A stretch of DNA of 64,000 nt from Planctomycetota bacterium (GCA_017303555.1 JAFLCN010000002.1:186001-250000), one strand, 5' to 3'; positions 1-9,784 are shown, counted from the first letter of the stretch. Numbers and translations are program-made. Notes: generated by a model not told the origin, from the sequence alone.

Positions 1-86
1 CGCCGTGTTGAACGGCCCGTTGCCTTTGCCGAAATCTCCGCCACTCCGCGTTCGCCCTCGTCTTCACATATCCTGTAACCACAGCC

Positions 87-875
87 ATGAAAACCAAAGC
101 CGACATCGTCCGCGACTGGCTCGTCCGCTATACCGGTCGCCCGCTTGAGCAGTGGGGCAAGTACATCCTGCTCACCAATTTCGGCAGCTATGTGGATTCT
201 TTCGCCACACGCTTCGGTGTCGAAGTGCTCGGCCGCGACCGGCCCATGCAGTCTGCGACCGGCGCGCCGGGAACACCCGGAGCGAACATCTCGATCGTCA
301 ACTTCGGCATGGGGTCCGCCATGGCAGCGACCACGATGGACCTCCTCAGCGCGGTCGAGCCCGAAGCGGTTCTCTTCCTCGGCAAGTGCGGCGGCCTGAA
401 AAAAGCCAAGCTCGGCGACTTCGTGCTCCCGATCGCCGCGATCCGGGGCGAAGGCACCAGCAACGAGTACATGCCCCCCGAAGTTCCCGCGCTGCCTTCG
501 TTCCGCCTGCAGCGCGCCGTTTCGACGGCCATCGTCGAGCACAAGTGCGACTACTGGACGGGCACGGTCTACACCACCAACCGGCGCGTCTGGGAGCATG
601 ATGAGAAGTTCAAGGATTACCTCCGCCAGATCCGCGCCATCGGCATCGACATGGAAACCGCCACGCTCTTTATGGTCGGCTTCGTAAACTCCATCCCCAA
701 GGGCGCGCTCTTGCTTGTCAGCGACAATCCGATGTCGCCCGAGGGCGTGAAAACCGGCGAAAGCGATCACTACGTCAGCGAAAACTTCGTCAAGAAGCAC
801 CTCGAGATCGGTATCGATGCGCTCATCGACCTCCGCGACAGCGGCGAAAGCGTGAAGCATCTGCGTTACGAGTAG
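87..875 (+). CDS. amn: AMP nucleosidase, short form
   Basis: 262 aa cytoplasmic enzyme of the nucleoside phosphorylase/nucleosidase superfamily. It is expected to hydrolyse AMP to adenine and ribose 5-phosphate and so help control the adenylate pool. The body reads like the catalytic domain of AMP nucleosidases: the glycine-rich FLGKCGGL stretch near residue 95, the IDMETATLF motif near residue 188 that contacts ribose in this fold, and the VSDNPMSPEGVK segment near residue 212. It lacks the N-terminal regulatory domain of the E. coli enzyme (about 480 aa) and so matches the short form common outside Proteobacteria. The ATG at 87 is the first in-frame start. A strong hairpin follows the stop. 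MTA/SAH-type nucleosidase activity is a less likely alternative. Confidence 0.88.
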   Translation: MKTKADIVRDWLVRYTGRPLEQWGKYILLTNFGSYVDSFATRFGVEVLGRDRPMQSATGAPGTPGANISIVNFGMGSAMAATTMDLLSAVEPEAVLFLGKCGGLKKAKLGDFVLPIAAIRGEGTSNEYMPPEVPALPSFRLQRAVSTAIVEHKCDYWTGTVYTTNRRVWEHDEKFKDYLRQIRAIGIDMETATLFMVGFVNSIPKGALLLVSDNPMSPEGVKTGESDHYVSENFVKKHLEIGIDALIDLRDSGESVKHLRYE

Positions 876-878
876 TGT

Positions 879-902
879 GGCGCCGCCCTTCCGGGCGGTG
901 CC
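879..902 (+). terminator. GC-rich hairpin after amn
   Basis: A 10-bp stem (one G-T wobble) with a TTCC loop lies 4 bases after the amn stop. There is no downstream T-run, so it is either a weak terminator or an mRNA 3' end stabiliser. Confidence 0.4.
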
Positions 903-941
903 TGCTCCGCACGTACCTGGATAGGCACTCACAACACGACC

Positions 942-1346
942 ATGCCAGAATCGTCGTCAAATCTACTTCTCGTTCAATCCCTCTACACCGCCTTCGCCTC
1001 GCGCGACCGCAATCGCATCCTCGCGATCATGCATCCCGAGATCGAGTGGATCCAGAACGACGGCTTCCCAGGGGGCGGCCTCCATAGAGGCGCCACCCAC
1101 GTGCTCGACGACGTCCTCTCTCAGTTCCGCCGCGACTGGGACAACTGGCGTGCCCGCGTGACCGAATGGCACGATGCGGGTGAGACGATCATCGCGATCG
1201 GGGTTTACGAGGGCACCAACAAGGCGACAGGCAAACACCTCGCCGCGGCATTCGCCCACATCTACACCGTCTCGAACGGGCAGATCGTGCGCTTTCGACA
1301 GTTCACCGATACCGCCCTCGTGCATCGCGCGATTCTCCCCTCGTAG
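942..1346 (+). CDS. NTF2-like / SnoaL-like domain protein
   Basis: 134 aa, single-domain protein of the NTF2-like (SnoaL / ketosteroid-isomerase-related) superfamily. It shows the family pattern: an N-terminal helix (VQSLYTAFASRDRNRILAIM), the IEWIQNDG strand, a central region where small-molecule contacts usually lie, and the C-terminal strand pair around FAHIYTVSNGQIVRFRQFTD. It has no signal peptide, so it is probably cytoplasmic. It stands alone, 67 bases after amn and 160 bases before the tricorn protease, and context does not indicate a substrate. The fold assignment is fairly safe. Activity (isomerase, cyclase, or simple ligand binding) cannot be told from sequence. Confidence 0.75.
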   Translation: MPESSSNLLLVQSLYTAFASRDRNRILAIMHPEIEWIQNDGFPGGGLHRGATHVLDDVLSQFRRDWDNWRARVTEWHDAGETIIAIGVYEGTNKATGKHLAAAFAHIYTVSNGQIVRFRQFTDTALVHRAILPS

Positions 1347-1359
1347 CGTCCTTCCGAAA

Positions 1360-1379
1360 CCCCCTCCTCGAGGGAGGGG
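1360..1379. repeat. CCCCTCC/GGAGGGG hairpin, dispersed copy 1
   Basis: A 7-bp inverted repeat (1361-1367 with 1373-1379) around a TCGAG loop, followed by CAGGGGGTGG. A closely similar unit lies at 9785-9805. It sits in the 160-base gap between the NTF2-like gene and the tricorn protease. No T-run follows, so it reads as a dispersed palindromic repeat rather than a classical terminator. Confidence 0.5.
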
Positions 1380-1507
1380 CCAGGGGGTGGCTTTGAAATC
1401 TCGGCTTTGACCCCACAGGCATTCTGCGCAAACTGCGATTCCCTCGGGGGCAACTTCCTTCCGAGATTGCGGTACCCTACCCACCGCACCCCGGAGCCCC
1501 CGCACCT

Positions 1508-4500
1508 ATGCGAATCTTCGTCGTTCCCGCCACGCTCACCCTTGCTCAACTCGCTCTCGCCCAGCCCGCGCCGACGGCCGGACCAAACCCAAATCCGCAA
1601 ACGCACGGCTACTACCGCCAGCCCGCGATCAACGGCGACACGGTCGTTTTCGTGAGTGAAGGCGACCTCTGGCGTGTTCCGGTCACCGGCGGCATGGCTG
1701 CCCGGCTCACGAGCGGCTCGGGCGATGAGTATCAACCTTCGATTTCGCCCGACGGCAAGACCGTCGCGTTTGTCGGCACCTACGAAGGTCCCGCCGAGAT
1801 CTACACGATGCCTATCGAAGGCGGCTTGCCGGTGCGTCAAACGTACGGCGCATCACGCATCACGTTCGTCGGCTGGACGCCGGCATCCAAGATCATCTAC
1901 TCGACGCGCGAGTTCGCGACGCTTCCATCCAACCAGCTCGTGACATTCACGCCCCGCGCTCGCGAAGCCAATCCTTCCGAAGCGCCCGCCATCGAGCGCA
2001 TCCCGCTCTATGAGGCCGATCAGGGTGCATACTCCGCCGATGGCAAGACGCTCTTCTTCACGCGGCTGCCCTTCCAAGGCAGCTTCACGAAACGCTACCA
2101 GGGCGGGTTCATCCAGCAGCTCTGGAAGTTCGGCGCTGGCGATGCCGAAGCCTCCCCGCTCACGACTGATTTTGCCGGCACCAGCAAAGACCCGATGGTC
2201 TGGAACGGTCGGATCTACTTCGCCACCGATCGCGACGGCATCATGAACATCTGGTCCATGGACCAGAGCGGCAAGGATCTCAAGCAGCACACCAAGCACG
2301 CCGAATACGACGTCGCATCGCCCGATCTTCAGAACGGGCGCATCGTCTACCAGCATGGCGCCGACATCTGGCTCCTCGATCTCGCCAGCGGCAACGACGC
2401 GCAGATTCCGATCCAGATCTCCAGCGACTTCGACCAGATGCGTGAGCTCTGGATCAAAGAACCGGCTCGTGCCGTCGCGAGTTCCTCTATCTCCGGCAAC
2501 GGCGATCGCCTCGCGCTCACGGCCCGGGGTCAGGTCTTCGTCGCCCCTGCCAAGCAGGGCCGCTTTGTGGATGTGACGCAAAAGTCCGGCACGCGTTTCC
2601 GCAATGCGACGTTCCTGCCCGACGGCAAGTCGCTCCTCGCGTTCAGCGATGCCTCCGGCGAAGTCGAAATCTGGAAGCTCCCTGCGAACGGCATCGGAGA
2701 GGCGACCCAGATCACCAATGACAGCGCGATCATCCGCTTCGCGATGCTCCCCAGCCCCGATGGCAAGCTCGTCGCTCACACCGACAAGAACCAGAAGCTC
2801 TACATCACCGACATCGACGCCAAGACAACCAAGACCATCGTTCAGAACAAAACCGGCGACATCGGCGACATGTCGTGGTCTCCCGACTCAAAGTGGCTTG
2901 CTTTCACCGAGCCCGCATCAAACGCCAACGGCGTGATCAACCTCTACAGCGTCGCGACCGGTCAGACCACGCCCGTCACCTCCGACCGCTTCGATAGCGG
3001 TGGCCCGGCATTCAGCGTCGACGGCAAGTGGCTCTATCTCCTGAGCGATCGCACCTTCAACTCGACCGTCCAAAGCCCTTGGGGCCCGCTCGCACCTCAG
3101 CCGCACTTTGACAAGCGCACCAAGATCTACCTCGTCGCGCTCAAGAAGGGCCAGCGCTCTCCGTGGCGTCCGAACGACGAGTTGAACGCCGAGAAGAAGG
3201 AAGAGAAAAAGGACGAGAAGAAAGAAGAGACGAAGAAAGACGACCAGAAGAAGGAAGAAAAGAAAGACGACGCCGCTTCAAAGGATGAAAAGAAGGACGA
3301 CAAGAAAACTGACAAGCCCGCGCCCGACGTCGTCATCGATCTCGACGGCCTCATGACCCGCCTCGAAGAAGTCCCGCTCCCCGCCAGCAATTACCACACG
3401 CTCTCCGCCTCGGAAAAGGCCCTCTTCTTCTGTGATTTCACGCGCGGCGACCCCAAGACCAACCTCATGGGCGTCAACATCGGCAATGAAAAGGTCGAAA
3501 CCAAGACCGTCTCCGCCGACATCCGCAGCTATCAGCTCTCGTCCGACCGCAAGAAGCTCCTCATCCAGAAGCAATCCGGCCCGGGAGCCAGTTCTTTCTC
3601 CATCGTCGATGCCGCCGCAGCGCCCGCCGACCTCGATGGCAAGGGCGTCGATCTCTCCAAATGGCGCTTCAGCCTCATCCCCGCCACCGAATGGAAGCAG
3701 ATGTACGCCGATGCCTGGCGCCTGCTCCGCGATTACTTCTACGCCGTGAACATGCACGGCGTCGATTGGCCCGCGATGAAGGTGAAGTACGCGCCGCTCA
3801 TCGAGCGCGTCCGCACCCGCGCCGAACTCAACGATGTGCTCTCACAGCTCACCGGCGAACTCTCCACGCTGCACCACTTCGTGCAGGGCGGCCAGATCCG
3901 CGAAGCAACCGACGACATCGCCAACGCCTTCCTTGGCGCAGACATGGTGCGCGATCCCGCCGGATGGCGTGTGCAGCGCATCTACAACTTCGATCCTGAT
4001 GAGCCCTCGTTCGTCCCGCCGCTCGCACGCCCGGGCGTTGATCTCGCCAATGGCGATCTCATCGAACAGATCAACGGCATCTCCCTTGCCGGAATCGCAG
4101 ACCCCGCCTCGCTCCTCCGGGGCAAAGCCGGCCAGCAGGTGCTGATCCGCGTCAAACCCGCATCGGGCGAAGCACGCGATGTCATCGTTTCTCCGATTTC
4201 CGGGTTCGATGATGCCAACCTCCGCTACACCGATTGGGAATACACCCGCCGCCTCGAAACCGAGAAGAAGAGCGACTCCAACATCGGCTACGTCCATCTC
4301 CGCAACATGGGAGGCGGCGAGATCGGTCGCTGGGCGAAGAACTTCTTCCCCGTCTTCAACCGCTCCGGACTCATCATCGATGTCCGGCGCAACACCGGTG
4401 GCAACATCGACTCCTGGATCCTCGGCGCTCTGCTCCGCAAGGCCTGGATGTTCTGGAACGCCCGCATCGGTCAGCCGGACTCGTGGAACATGCAGTTCGC

Positions 4501-4897
4501 CTTCCGGGGCCACGTGGTCGTCCTCGCCGACGCCTTTACCGCCTCCGATGGTGAAGCGTTCTCCGAAGGCTTCAAGCGCCTGGGCCTGGGCAAAGTCATC
4601 GGCACCCGCACGTGGGGTGGCGAAGTCTGGCTCAGCATGGATAACCGCCTGAGCGACGGAGGCGTCGCCAGCGCAGGTGAAACCGGCGTCTTCGGCCCCG
4701 ACGGCATCTGGCTGGTCGAGGGCCACGGCGTCGAGCCCGACATCGAGGTCGACAACCTGCCTCACGCCACCTTCGAAGGCAAGGATGCCCAGCTCGAGGC
4801 CGCGATCGCGCACCTCCAGCAGCTCATCAAGGAAAAGCCGATCTTGCCGCCGCAGACGCCGGCGCTCCCCGACAAGAGCTTCAAACGCGCCAAGTAG
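1508..4897 (+). CDS. Exported tricorn-type S41 protease
   Basis: 1129 aa homologue of tricorn protease. A signal peptide (about residues 1-19, ending ALAQ) points to export, unlike cytosolic archaeal tricorn. Residues about 35-550 form two beta-propellers with WD40/PD40-like blades (repeated SPDGK, SWSPDSKWLAF-type strands). Residues about 560-608 are a strongly charged Lys/Glu/Asp linker. A helical C1 domain follows (near 720), then a PDZ-like domain (about 830-910, LANGDLIEQINGISL) and the S41 core. The probable catalytic Ser1013 lies in TASDGEAF. The family degrades peptides processively, the propellers gating access. It stands alone and ends at a strong terminator. The unusual features are the secretion signal and the linker between propellers and catalytic half. 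Confidence 0.9.
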   Translation: MRIFVVPATLTLAQLALAQPAPTAGPNPNPQTHGYYRQPAINGDTVVFVSEGDLWRVPVTGGMAARLTSGSGDEYQPSISPDGKTVAFVGTYEGPAEIYTMPIEGGLPVRQTYGASRITFVGWTPASKIIYSTREFATLPSNQLVTFTPRAREANPSEAPAIERIPLYEADQGAYSADGKTLFFTRLPFQGSFTKRYQGGFIQQLWKFGAGDAEASPLTTDFAGTSKDPMVWNGRIYFATDRDGIMNIWSMDQSGKDLKQHTKHAEYDVASPDLQNGRIVYQHGADIWLLDLASGNDAQIPIQISSDFDQMRELWIKEPARAVASSSISGNGDRLALTARGQVFVAPAKQGRFVDVTQKSGTRFRNATFLPDGKSLLAFSDASGEVEIWKLPANGIGEATQITNDSAIIRFAMLPSPDGKLVAHTDKNQKLYITDIDAKTTKTIVQNKTGDIGDMSWSPDSKWLAFTEPASNANGVINLYSVATGQTTPVTSDRFDSGGPAFSVDGKWLYLLSDRTFNSTVQSPWGPLAPQPHFDKRTKIYLVALKKGQRSPWRPNDELNAEKKEEKKDEKKEETKKDDQKKEEKKDDAASKDEKKDDKKTDKPAPDVVIDLDGLMTRLEEVPLPASNYHTLSASEKALFFCDFTRGDPKTNLMGVNIGNEKVETKTVSADIRSYQLSSDRKKLLIQKQSGPGASSFSIVDAAAAPADLDGKGVDLSKWRFSLIPATEWKQMYADAWRLLRDYFYAVNMHGVDWPAMKVKYAPLIERVRTRAELNDVLSQLTGELSTLHHFVQGGQIREATDDIANAFLGADMVRDPAGWRVQRIYNFDPDEPSFVPPLARPGVDLANGDLIEQINGISLAGIADPASLLRGKAGQQVLIRVKPASGEARDVIVSPISGFDDANLRYTDWEYTRRLETEKKSDSNIGYVHLRNMGGGEIGRWAKNFFPVFNRSGLIIDVRRNTGGNIDSWILGALLRKAWMFWNARIGQPDSWNMQFAFRGHVVVLADAFTASDGEAFSEGFKRLGLGKVIGTRTWGGEVWLSMDNRLSDGGVASAGETGVFGPDGIWLVEGHGVEPDIEVDNLPHATFEGKDAQLEAAIAHLQQLIKEKPILPPQTPALPDKSFKRAK

Positions 4898-4949
4898 CTC
4901 GCGATCTGAACCCGGCGCTCAGTACAACAGACCAACAACCAATTGAAAA

Positions 4950-4979
4950 CCCCCTCCAGTTTGGAGGGGGTGTTGTTTT
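4950..4979 (+). terminator. Rho-independent terminator of tricorn gene
   Basis: Perfect 8-bp stem CCCCCTCC (4950-4957) / GGAGGGGG (4963-4970) with a 5-base loop, followed by TGTTGTTTT. It lies 53 bases after the protease stop. Confidence 0.85.
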
Positions 4980-5031
4980 GATCAGAGCTGCAATCTGGCG
5001 GCCGCGCGGCAGTTCCGCGTGGGCACGTCTT

Positions 5032-5961
5032 TCACCGACGCCTTCTCGCCGCGATCACACCTGTCATACCCATCACCGCAATCCCCCCCGGGCCCGGAAT
5101 GATCGTGATAAATGCCGGCAACTGGAACGAGTCCGCGTTCCCCGTCGCAAACACGCCGACAAACGCGCCCGTCACCGCGTCGTACTTCAGAATCTGATTC
5201 GTTCCGCCCGAACCCACATACAAAAACCCGTCATATCCAAACGCCATCCCGATCGGCGTGTTCAAGCCGCCCGCCCCCGTTCCCATCCAGGCACCCAGGC
5301 TCACACCCGTCGTGCCGTTGAACCGCCGGATCGCGTTCGCGCCCTCGCTCGCCACATAGAACACGCCGTTGAACCACTCAAACTGCCTGGGCCTGTTCAC
5401 GCTCGCGATGAAGTTCCCCATCGCGGCCCCGGTTGTTCCGTTGTACTTGATCACGCGGTTGTTGTTGTAGCTCGGCACGTACAAGTTGCCATCTGGCCCG
5501 AACATCATCCCGTTGTCCGCGCCGCTCAGGCCGCCGCTGCCCGCCGTGACGAAATCACTCAGAAACGCCCCCGTCGCGCCGCTGTACTTGCGAACCTTGC
5601 TTCCCGCAAAGCTGGAAACGTACATATCGCCGTTCTTGTCCCACGTCACCCCGGTCGGCGAGTTCATCCCCGCATCCGACACAAACGTATCGATGAACGC
5701 CCCGGAGCTCGCGCTGTACCGCACGATCCGGTTGTTCCCTTCGCTCACGACATAGATCTTCCCGTCCGGTCCCATCCGCGCCGCGAGCGGCCCCGACAAG
5801 TTCCCCGCCGAGTCCAGGTTGCCCAGGAAGTTCCCGCTCATGTCGTACCGCGCCACCGAGTTCGAGCCGAACCCGCAGACCAGCATTTCCTTCGCGCTCG
5901 CATCCGGGGCAACCATCGCCGCCAGTCCGGCCGCCATCATCATCAAGCCAATCTTCTTCAT
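5032..5961 (-). CDS. Exported NHL-repeat beta-propeller with CTERM tail
   Basis: 309 aa. The start is placed at MKKIGLMMMAAGLAAM because this gives a clean signal peptide ending DASAKE; the upstream reading frame has no export signal. The mature part is about six repeats of about 45 residues with the NHL pattern (MGPDGKIYVVSEGNNRIVRYS and variants containing P-x-G-x-x-Y/F-V), forming a beta-propeller that typically mediates protein or ligand binding. The protein ends with IPGPGG, a short hydrophobic helix and RRRR, a PEP-CTERM-like sorting tail. It is expected at the cell surface. It is convergent with the tricorn gene and separated from it by the terminator. Its binding partner is unknown. 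Confidence 0.85.
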   Translation of the reverse strand: MKKIGLMMMAAGLAAMVAPDASAKEMLVCGFGSNSVARYDMSGNFLGNLDSAGNLSGPLAARMGPDGKIYVVSEGNNRIVRYSASSGAFIDTFVSDAGMNSPTGVTWDKNGDMYVSSFAGSKVRKYSGATGAFLSDFVTAGSGGLSGADNGMMFGPDGNLYVPSYNNNRVIKYNGTTGAAMGNFIASVNRPRQFEWFNGVFYVASEGANAIRRFNGTTGVSLGAWMGTGAGGLNTPIGMAFGYDGFLYVGSGGTNQILKYDAVTGAFVGVFATGNADSFQLPAFITIIPGPGGIAVMGMTGVIAARRRR

Positions 5962-6548
5962 CTCTTCTCGCTCCACTCTTTCCCATCGCTCCGGAAGCAG
6001 CCGCGGCAAACACCGTCCGCGCGCACCGCCACCAGTTTGAGTGTGCCGCACGTTCGGACCCGCCGCTTGCATCTGCTTGGCGTTCTTGCAGTTGGGCAGA
6101 GTTTCGCGGGCGAAGGCCGCGCCGGCTTCGCGCCTCCGCACCAACCCCGAGCCGCCGACGGTTATCACAAACCGGGCGGCAAAAAACTGCAAAGATTGTG
6201 CGAAGAAGTCATCGATCGAGCGGAAAAATCGACAGGCTTGGGGCTCCACTCGCGGACAACGCGTACGCTTTCAAGCCCCCGAATTCACTCGAACAATCGG
6301 GGTCTGTTTGGTTTCCAAAACCCGCCTCCCAGTTCAGTTCTCTGTCGGTTCTGCCACCCTCGGGCCCGAAATCTGGTATGCTCGTGGGCGTCTTCATCGA
6401 ACGTCTGGTGTGTGGTGGGGGGTGTTTGGGAGTGGAGGGGTCGGGGGTTTGGGTTTTCGGTTCTGTCTGAGTTTCGCATTCTGAGTGGAAGGGGCCGCGG
6501 CAACGCGGCAGGGGTCAGCAAGGATTCGACTCCGGAAAGGTTTCACCC
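5962..6548. other. Gene-free stretch of 587 bases
   Basis: Divergent intergenic region between the NHL-repeat protein (minus) and the pseudopilin (plus). I found no convincing gene, hairpin terminator or clear operator. A G-rich, T/G-skewed patch lies at about 6405-6470. The region must hold both promoters, but I cannot place them with confidence. Confidence 0.5.
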
Positions 6549-7679
6549 ATGAAACAGCGCCGCCCAGGGTTCACCCTCATCGAACTGCTCATCGTCATCG
6601 CGATCATCGCGCTGCTCATCTCGATCCTGCTGCCGTCGCTGGGTACGGCAAGGCGGATCGCGCGAGGGTTGGTGTGTTCGAACAACCAGCGCCAAATTGC
6701 GGTCGGAACGGTCGCCTACGCCGAACAGAACAAGGAATGGTTGCTCGGCTCACCGATGACCACTGGCTGGGATGCGATGGGCAAGTCGAAAGCAGGCGGG
6801 GTCGCGCAATTCAACGGTTCATCGATTCAGATCTGGGATTGGACAGGTCCGCTGCTGAGTTTCCTCGGGCAGCAGGGGCCCGGCGACGGAGTCACACTTG
6901 CGAGTCGCGAAGAGAGCGCCACCGCACAAGTGAGGTCCGACCGGTTCGATTTTTACCTGCGAACTCCGTCCATGAACTGCCCGGAAAACAACTTCGAAGC
7001 GCAACCGTATCCGCGTGCGGGTGGGCCATGGCAGGTCAAGCGCATGCCATCGTTCTGTATGTCCACTGGATTTGTTTCGACTGAAGATGCCGCACCGTTC
7101 GGTGCAGGTGATCGGCGGAACGAAGGGATTGATCGCCGGGGGTATCTGCCCAAGCTCTCCAACCTGGGCACGGCATCGATGAAGGTACTGGTGTTTGATT
7201 CCCACCGTTATGCCGAAGCAGGGGCTGCCGGTACGCAAGCGGGTGCTCCAACGTACAACTACGACATGCAAACCGACGCCAAGTTCGGCGGGTCCTTCGC
7301 AGACGTCGGAGCCTGGTGGTACACGGGCAGCGACGGGACGAAGGCGCTGCACCGAAAGGCGACAGAAGCGGGCGGGCCGTGGGCTCGCTACGTCGACGCA
7401 CGGTTCTGGGCATTCCGACACGGCAGTAAGCGGATGGACCCGGGCGGAGGTGCCGCGAGCGGAGGCGGTTCGGCTGGCGTTCAATGCCTCGGAAACGTCG
7501 CGTTCTACGATGGGCACGTCGCGAGAATGGATGACAACGCCGCGACGAATCCGATGTTGTGGTTTCCGACGGGAACCAAAATCTCAAGGCCACTTTCTAC
7601 TTGGAGTTCCACCAAGCGTTCGTTCGCAGATCAAAGTGGTATTGGAGCGACGGCCGAAAATCCCTACGTGGTCCCCTGA
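6549..7679 (+). CDS. Pseudopilin-like protein (prepilin N-terminus, H-X9-DG type)
   Basis: 376 aa. It begins with a short basic leader and the type IV prepilin cleavage/methylation motif: MKQRRPG then [24 protein letters not shown], cut expected after Gly7. Residues 8-30 would be the hydrophobic N-terminal helix. The soluble domain resembles the large DUF1559-like pseudopilin families of Planctomycetota and contains the late [14 protein letters not shown] strand typical of H-X9-DG proteins. It probably needs a prepilin peptidase and assembles in, or is anchored to, the inner membrane. GGAAAGG lies upstream of the ATG. The next gene, 46 bases on, is a small membrane protein and probably a partner. 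The function of the individual paralogue is unknown. Confidence 0.85.
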   Translation: MKQRRPGFTLIELLIVIAIIALLISILLPSLGTARRIARGLVCSNNQRQIAVGTVAYAEQNKEWLLGSPMTTGWDAMGKSKAGGVAQFNGSSIQIWDWTGPLLSFLGQQGPGDGVTLASREESATAQVRSDRFDFYLRTPSMNCPENNFEAQPYPRAGGPWQVKRMPSFCMSTGFVSTEDAAPFGAGDRRNEGIDRRGYLPKLSNLGTASMKVLVFDSHRYAEAGAAGTQAGAPTYNYDMQTDAKFGGSFADVGAWWYTGSDGTKALHRKATEAGGPWARYVDARFWAFRHGSKRMDPGGGAASGGGSAGVQCLGNVAFYDGHVARMDDNAATNPMLWFPTGTKISRPLSTWSSTKRSFADQSGIGATAENPYVVP

Positions 7680-7725
7680 GTTGCTCACGACGAACGTCAA
7701 TGAAGACCGGCCGGAGCCTTGAAGC

Positions 7726-8253
7726 ATGCCCAGTGGGACACGTTCTGCAAATTCGTCCTCGTTACTCGATGATGCTGATCAGGCAGTAGAAAAGCCGTCG
7801 CAGCATGAAAAGTCCAACGGTGAAAGTCGTGGCAAGCTCTGGATGGCAGCGGGTCTAGCGCTGATCGCATTTGCAGCACTTGCATTTGTGGCATGGACCA
7901 GCATTTCCTCCTGGAGGAATTCGCCCGAAGTTGCGGCCCGAACCATGCCCGTGGTTGATGTTGAAACCGGACAGGCTTTCACAGATTTTCGCGCACCGCG
8001 CGGCGCGACGTTTCCGTTTGTGAACCCGAAGACCGGAAAGGCGACCTTGTTCCCGGCGGAAGCTTGCTATTGGACGAAAGACGGTAAAGCGAAGTTTCCT
8101 CCGACCTATGTGATCTTGAACGATCGGCTTGGCAAGCCCGGACCTACCAAGTGTCCGGATTGCGGCCGAAATGTGCGATTGTTCAATCCCATGCCACCTG
8201 ATGCGCTCATGCAGCAAGCCTGGGACGCAGCTCAGTCAACAAATAAGCGTTGA
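7726..8253 (+). CDS. Small membrane protein with NPKTGK motif and CxxC
   Basis: 175 aa, unknown function. A hydrophilic N-terminus (about 1-36) precedes one transmembrane helix (about 37-60, LWMAAGLALIAFAALAFVAW). The C-terminal domain contains FPFVNPKTGKATL (Asn100 to Lys105) and a KCPDCG pair near residue 145 that could bind zinc or form a disulfide. The gene follows the pseudopilin by 46 bases and ends at a strong terminator, so the two form a transcription unit. The NPKTGK motif recurs in the small membrane protein at 11831-12238, which is also sandwiched by pseudopilin genes. This suggests a dedicated pseudopilin-associated family. No characterised homologue is recognised. Confidence 0.8.
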   Translation: MPSGTRSANSSSLLDDADQAVEKPSQHEKSNGESRGKLWMAAGLALIAFAALAFVAWTSISSWRNSPEVAARTMPVVDVETGQAFTDFRAPRGATFPFVNPKTGKATLFPAEACYWTKDGKAKFPPTYVILNDRLGKPGPTKCPDCGRNVRLFNPMPPDALMQQAWDAAQSTNKR

Positions 8254-8277
8254 AGCCGCGCCCGTTCGTGATTCTCG

Positions 8278-8305
8278 AACGCCCGCCTCCCGCGGGCGTT
8301 TTTCT
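8278..8305 (+). terminator. Rho-independent terminator after pseudopilin pair
   Basis: AACGCCCGC (8278-8286) pairs with GCGGGCGTT (8292-8300) around a short loop, followed by a T-run TTTTTCTTT. It ends 17 bases before the start of the M20 peptidase gene. Confidence 0.9.
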
Positions 8306-8321
8306 TTCCAAGAATGGCACC

Positions 8322-9773
8322 ATGACCACATCCGCACACTCTGATCATCTCGCCAAAGTCACCTCGCTCCTCAAATCCGGCCAAGCCGCGCAGGTTCGCG
8401 AGCTCATCGACTGGCTCAAGATTCCCAGCATCAGCACCGATCCGGAGTACGCGAAGGCCTGCCGCGATGCTGCACAGTGGGCCTCGGACCATCTCGGCGC
8501 GAGCGGATTTCAATCATCGCTCCGCGAGACCGGATCCAAAGACTCCCCCGGCCATCCCATTGTCCTCGCGCACGCGCCCGGAGCGCCCGACTACAAAGGC
8601 CCGCACATCCTGTTCTACGGCCACTACGACGTGCAGCCCGCCGATCCGCTTGAGCTCTGGAACAGTCCGCCCTTCACGCCCAAGCTCGTCGATGATCCGT
8701 CCGGCAAGGATGGCCCGCCCCGCATCATCGCGCGCGGCGCAGTCGACGACAAAGGCCAGGTGATGATGTTCCTCTCCGCCATGCGAGCCTGGAAGGAAGC
8801 TTCCGGGCTTGCCGCGGGGGGCGTGAAGATGACCGTGCTCCTCGAGGGGGAAGAAGAATCCGGCTCGGTCCATCTGGACAGCTTCATCGACGCGAACAAG
8901 GCCGAACTCGGCGCGTGCAAGGTCTGCGTCATCAGCGATACCGGCATGCTCGATCGGGGCAAGCCCGCGATCACATACGGCGTGCGAGGGCTTGCGTACA
9001 CCGAAGTCATCCTGCACGGCGCGAATCAGGATCTGCACTCGGGCATGTGGGGGGGCAAGTCGCCCAATCCGATCTCGGAACTCGTGAAGGTCCTCGCGCA
9101 GCTCTGGGATAAGGACCGCCGCATCACGATCCCCGGCTTCTACGACCGCGTCCGCCCGATCGCGCAGTCCGAACGTGATGAGTGGAACAAGCTCGGGATC
9201 AATCCGAGCGAAGCGCTGAAAAAGATCGGCTTCCCACCCGACGCCAACGTGGGCGAATCAGGCTACTCATTCACCGAGCGTGAATGGGCGCGGCCCACAG
9301 CGGAACTGAACGGCATCCACGGTGGCTACACCGGCAAGGGTGCCAAGACCGTCATCCCCAGCCACGCGAGCGCCAAGGTCTCGTTCCGCCTCGTCGCCGA
9401 TCAGGACCCGGTCGAGATCACCAAGGCCTTCTTCAAATGGTGCAATGACCACACGCCACCCGGCTGCCGCTGGGAACTGATCGACCACCACGGTGGCAAT
9501 CCGGCGACCGTCAAGACCGACTCGCCCGAGCTCGCCGCGGCAGCCCGCGCCATCGAACGCGCCTGCGGCACTCGCCCCGCCCTCATCAAAACCGGAGGCA
9601 GCATCCCCGTCGCCGGCTCGCTGAAAAGCAAACTCGGTCTCGAAACCATCTTCATGGGCTTCGGTCTCGATGACGATCGCGTGCACTCACCGAATGAAAA
9701 GTTCGAGCTCGAGTGCCTGCGAATGGGCACGATGAGCCATGCGTATCTGGTGGATGAGTTGTTGAGGATGTAG
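8322..9773 (+). CDS. M20 family dipeptidase
   Basis: 483 aa zinc metallopeptidase of the M20/M25/M40 family, cytoplasmic, probably cleaving dipeptides or acylated amino acids. The family motifs are present in order: FYGHYDVQP near residue 105 (metal-ligand His and the following Asp), RGAVDDKGQ near 140 (bridging Asp), and EGEEESGS near 175 (general-base Glu and metal Glu). The dimerisation (lid) domain occupies about 215-370, and the last motif FMGFGLDDDRVHSPNE supplies the C-terminal His ligand. The start was moved to the ATG at 8322 because the longer frame would run through the preceding terminator. The gene is monocistronic; the REP repeat region follows. Confidence 0.9.
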   Translation: MTTSAHSDHLAKVTSLLKSGQAAQVRELIDWLKIPSISTDPEYAKACRDAAQWASDHLGASGFQSSLRETGSKDSPGHPIVLAHAPGAPDYKGPHILFYGHYDVQPADPLELWNSPPFTPKLVDDPSGKDGPPRIIARGAVDDKGQVMMFLSAMRAWKEASGLAAGGVKMTVLLEGEEESGSVHLDSFIDANKAELGACKVCVISDTGMLDRGKPAITYGVRGLAYTEVILHGANQDLHSGMWGGKSPNPISELVKVLAQLWDKDRRITIPGFYDRVRPIAQSERDEWNKLGINPSEALKKIGFPPDANVGESGYSFTEREWARPTAELNGIHGGYTGKGAKTVIPSHASAKVSFRLVADQDPVEITKAFFKWCNDHTPPGCRWELIDHHGGNPATVKTDSPELAAAARAIERACGTRPALIKTGGSIPVAGSLKSKLGLETIFMGFGLDDDRVHSPNEKFELECLRMGTMSHAYLVDELLRM

Positions 9774-9784
9774 ATTCTCTCGAG

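Noticed and set aside
4978..6552. 524-codon plus-strand frame before the pseudopilin
   Set aside because: Overlaps the NHL-repeat CTERM protein, which has signal peptide and repeats; the plus frame is Arg/His/Pro-rich.
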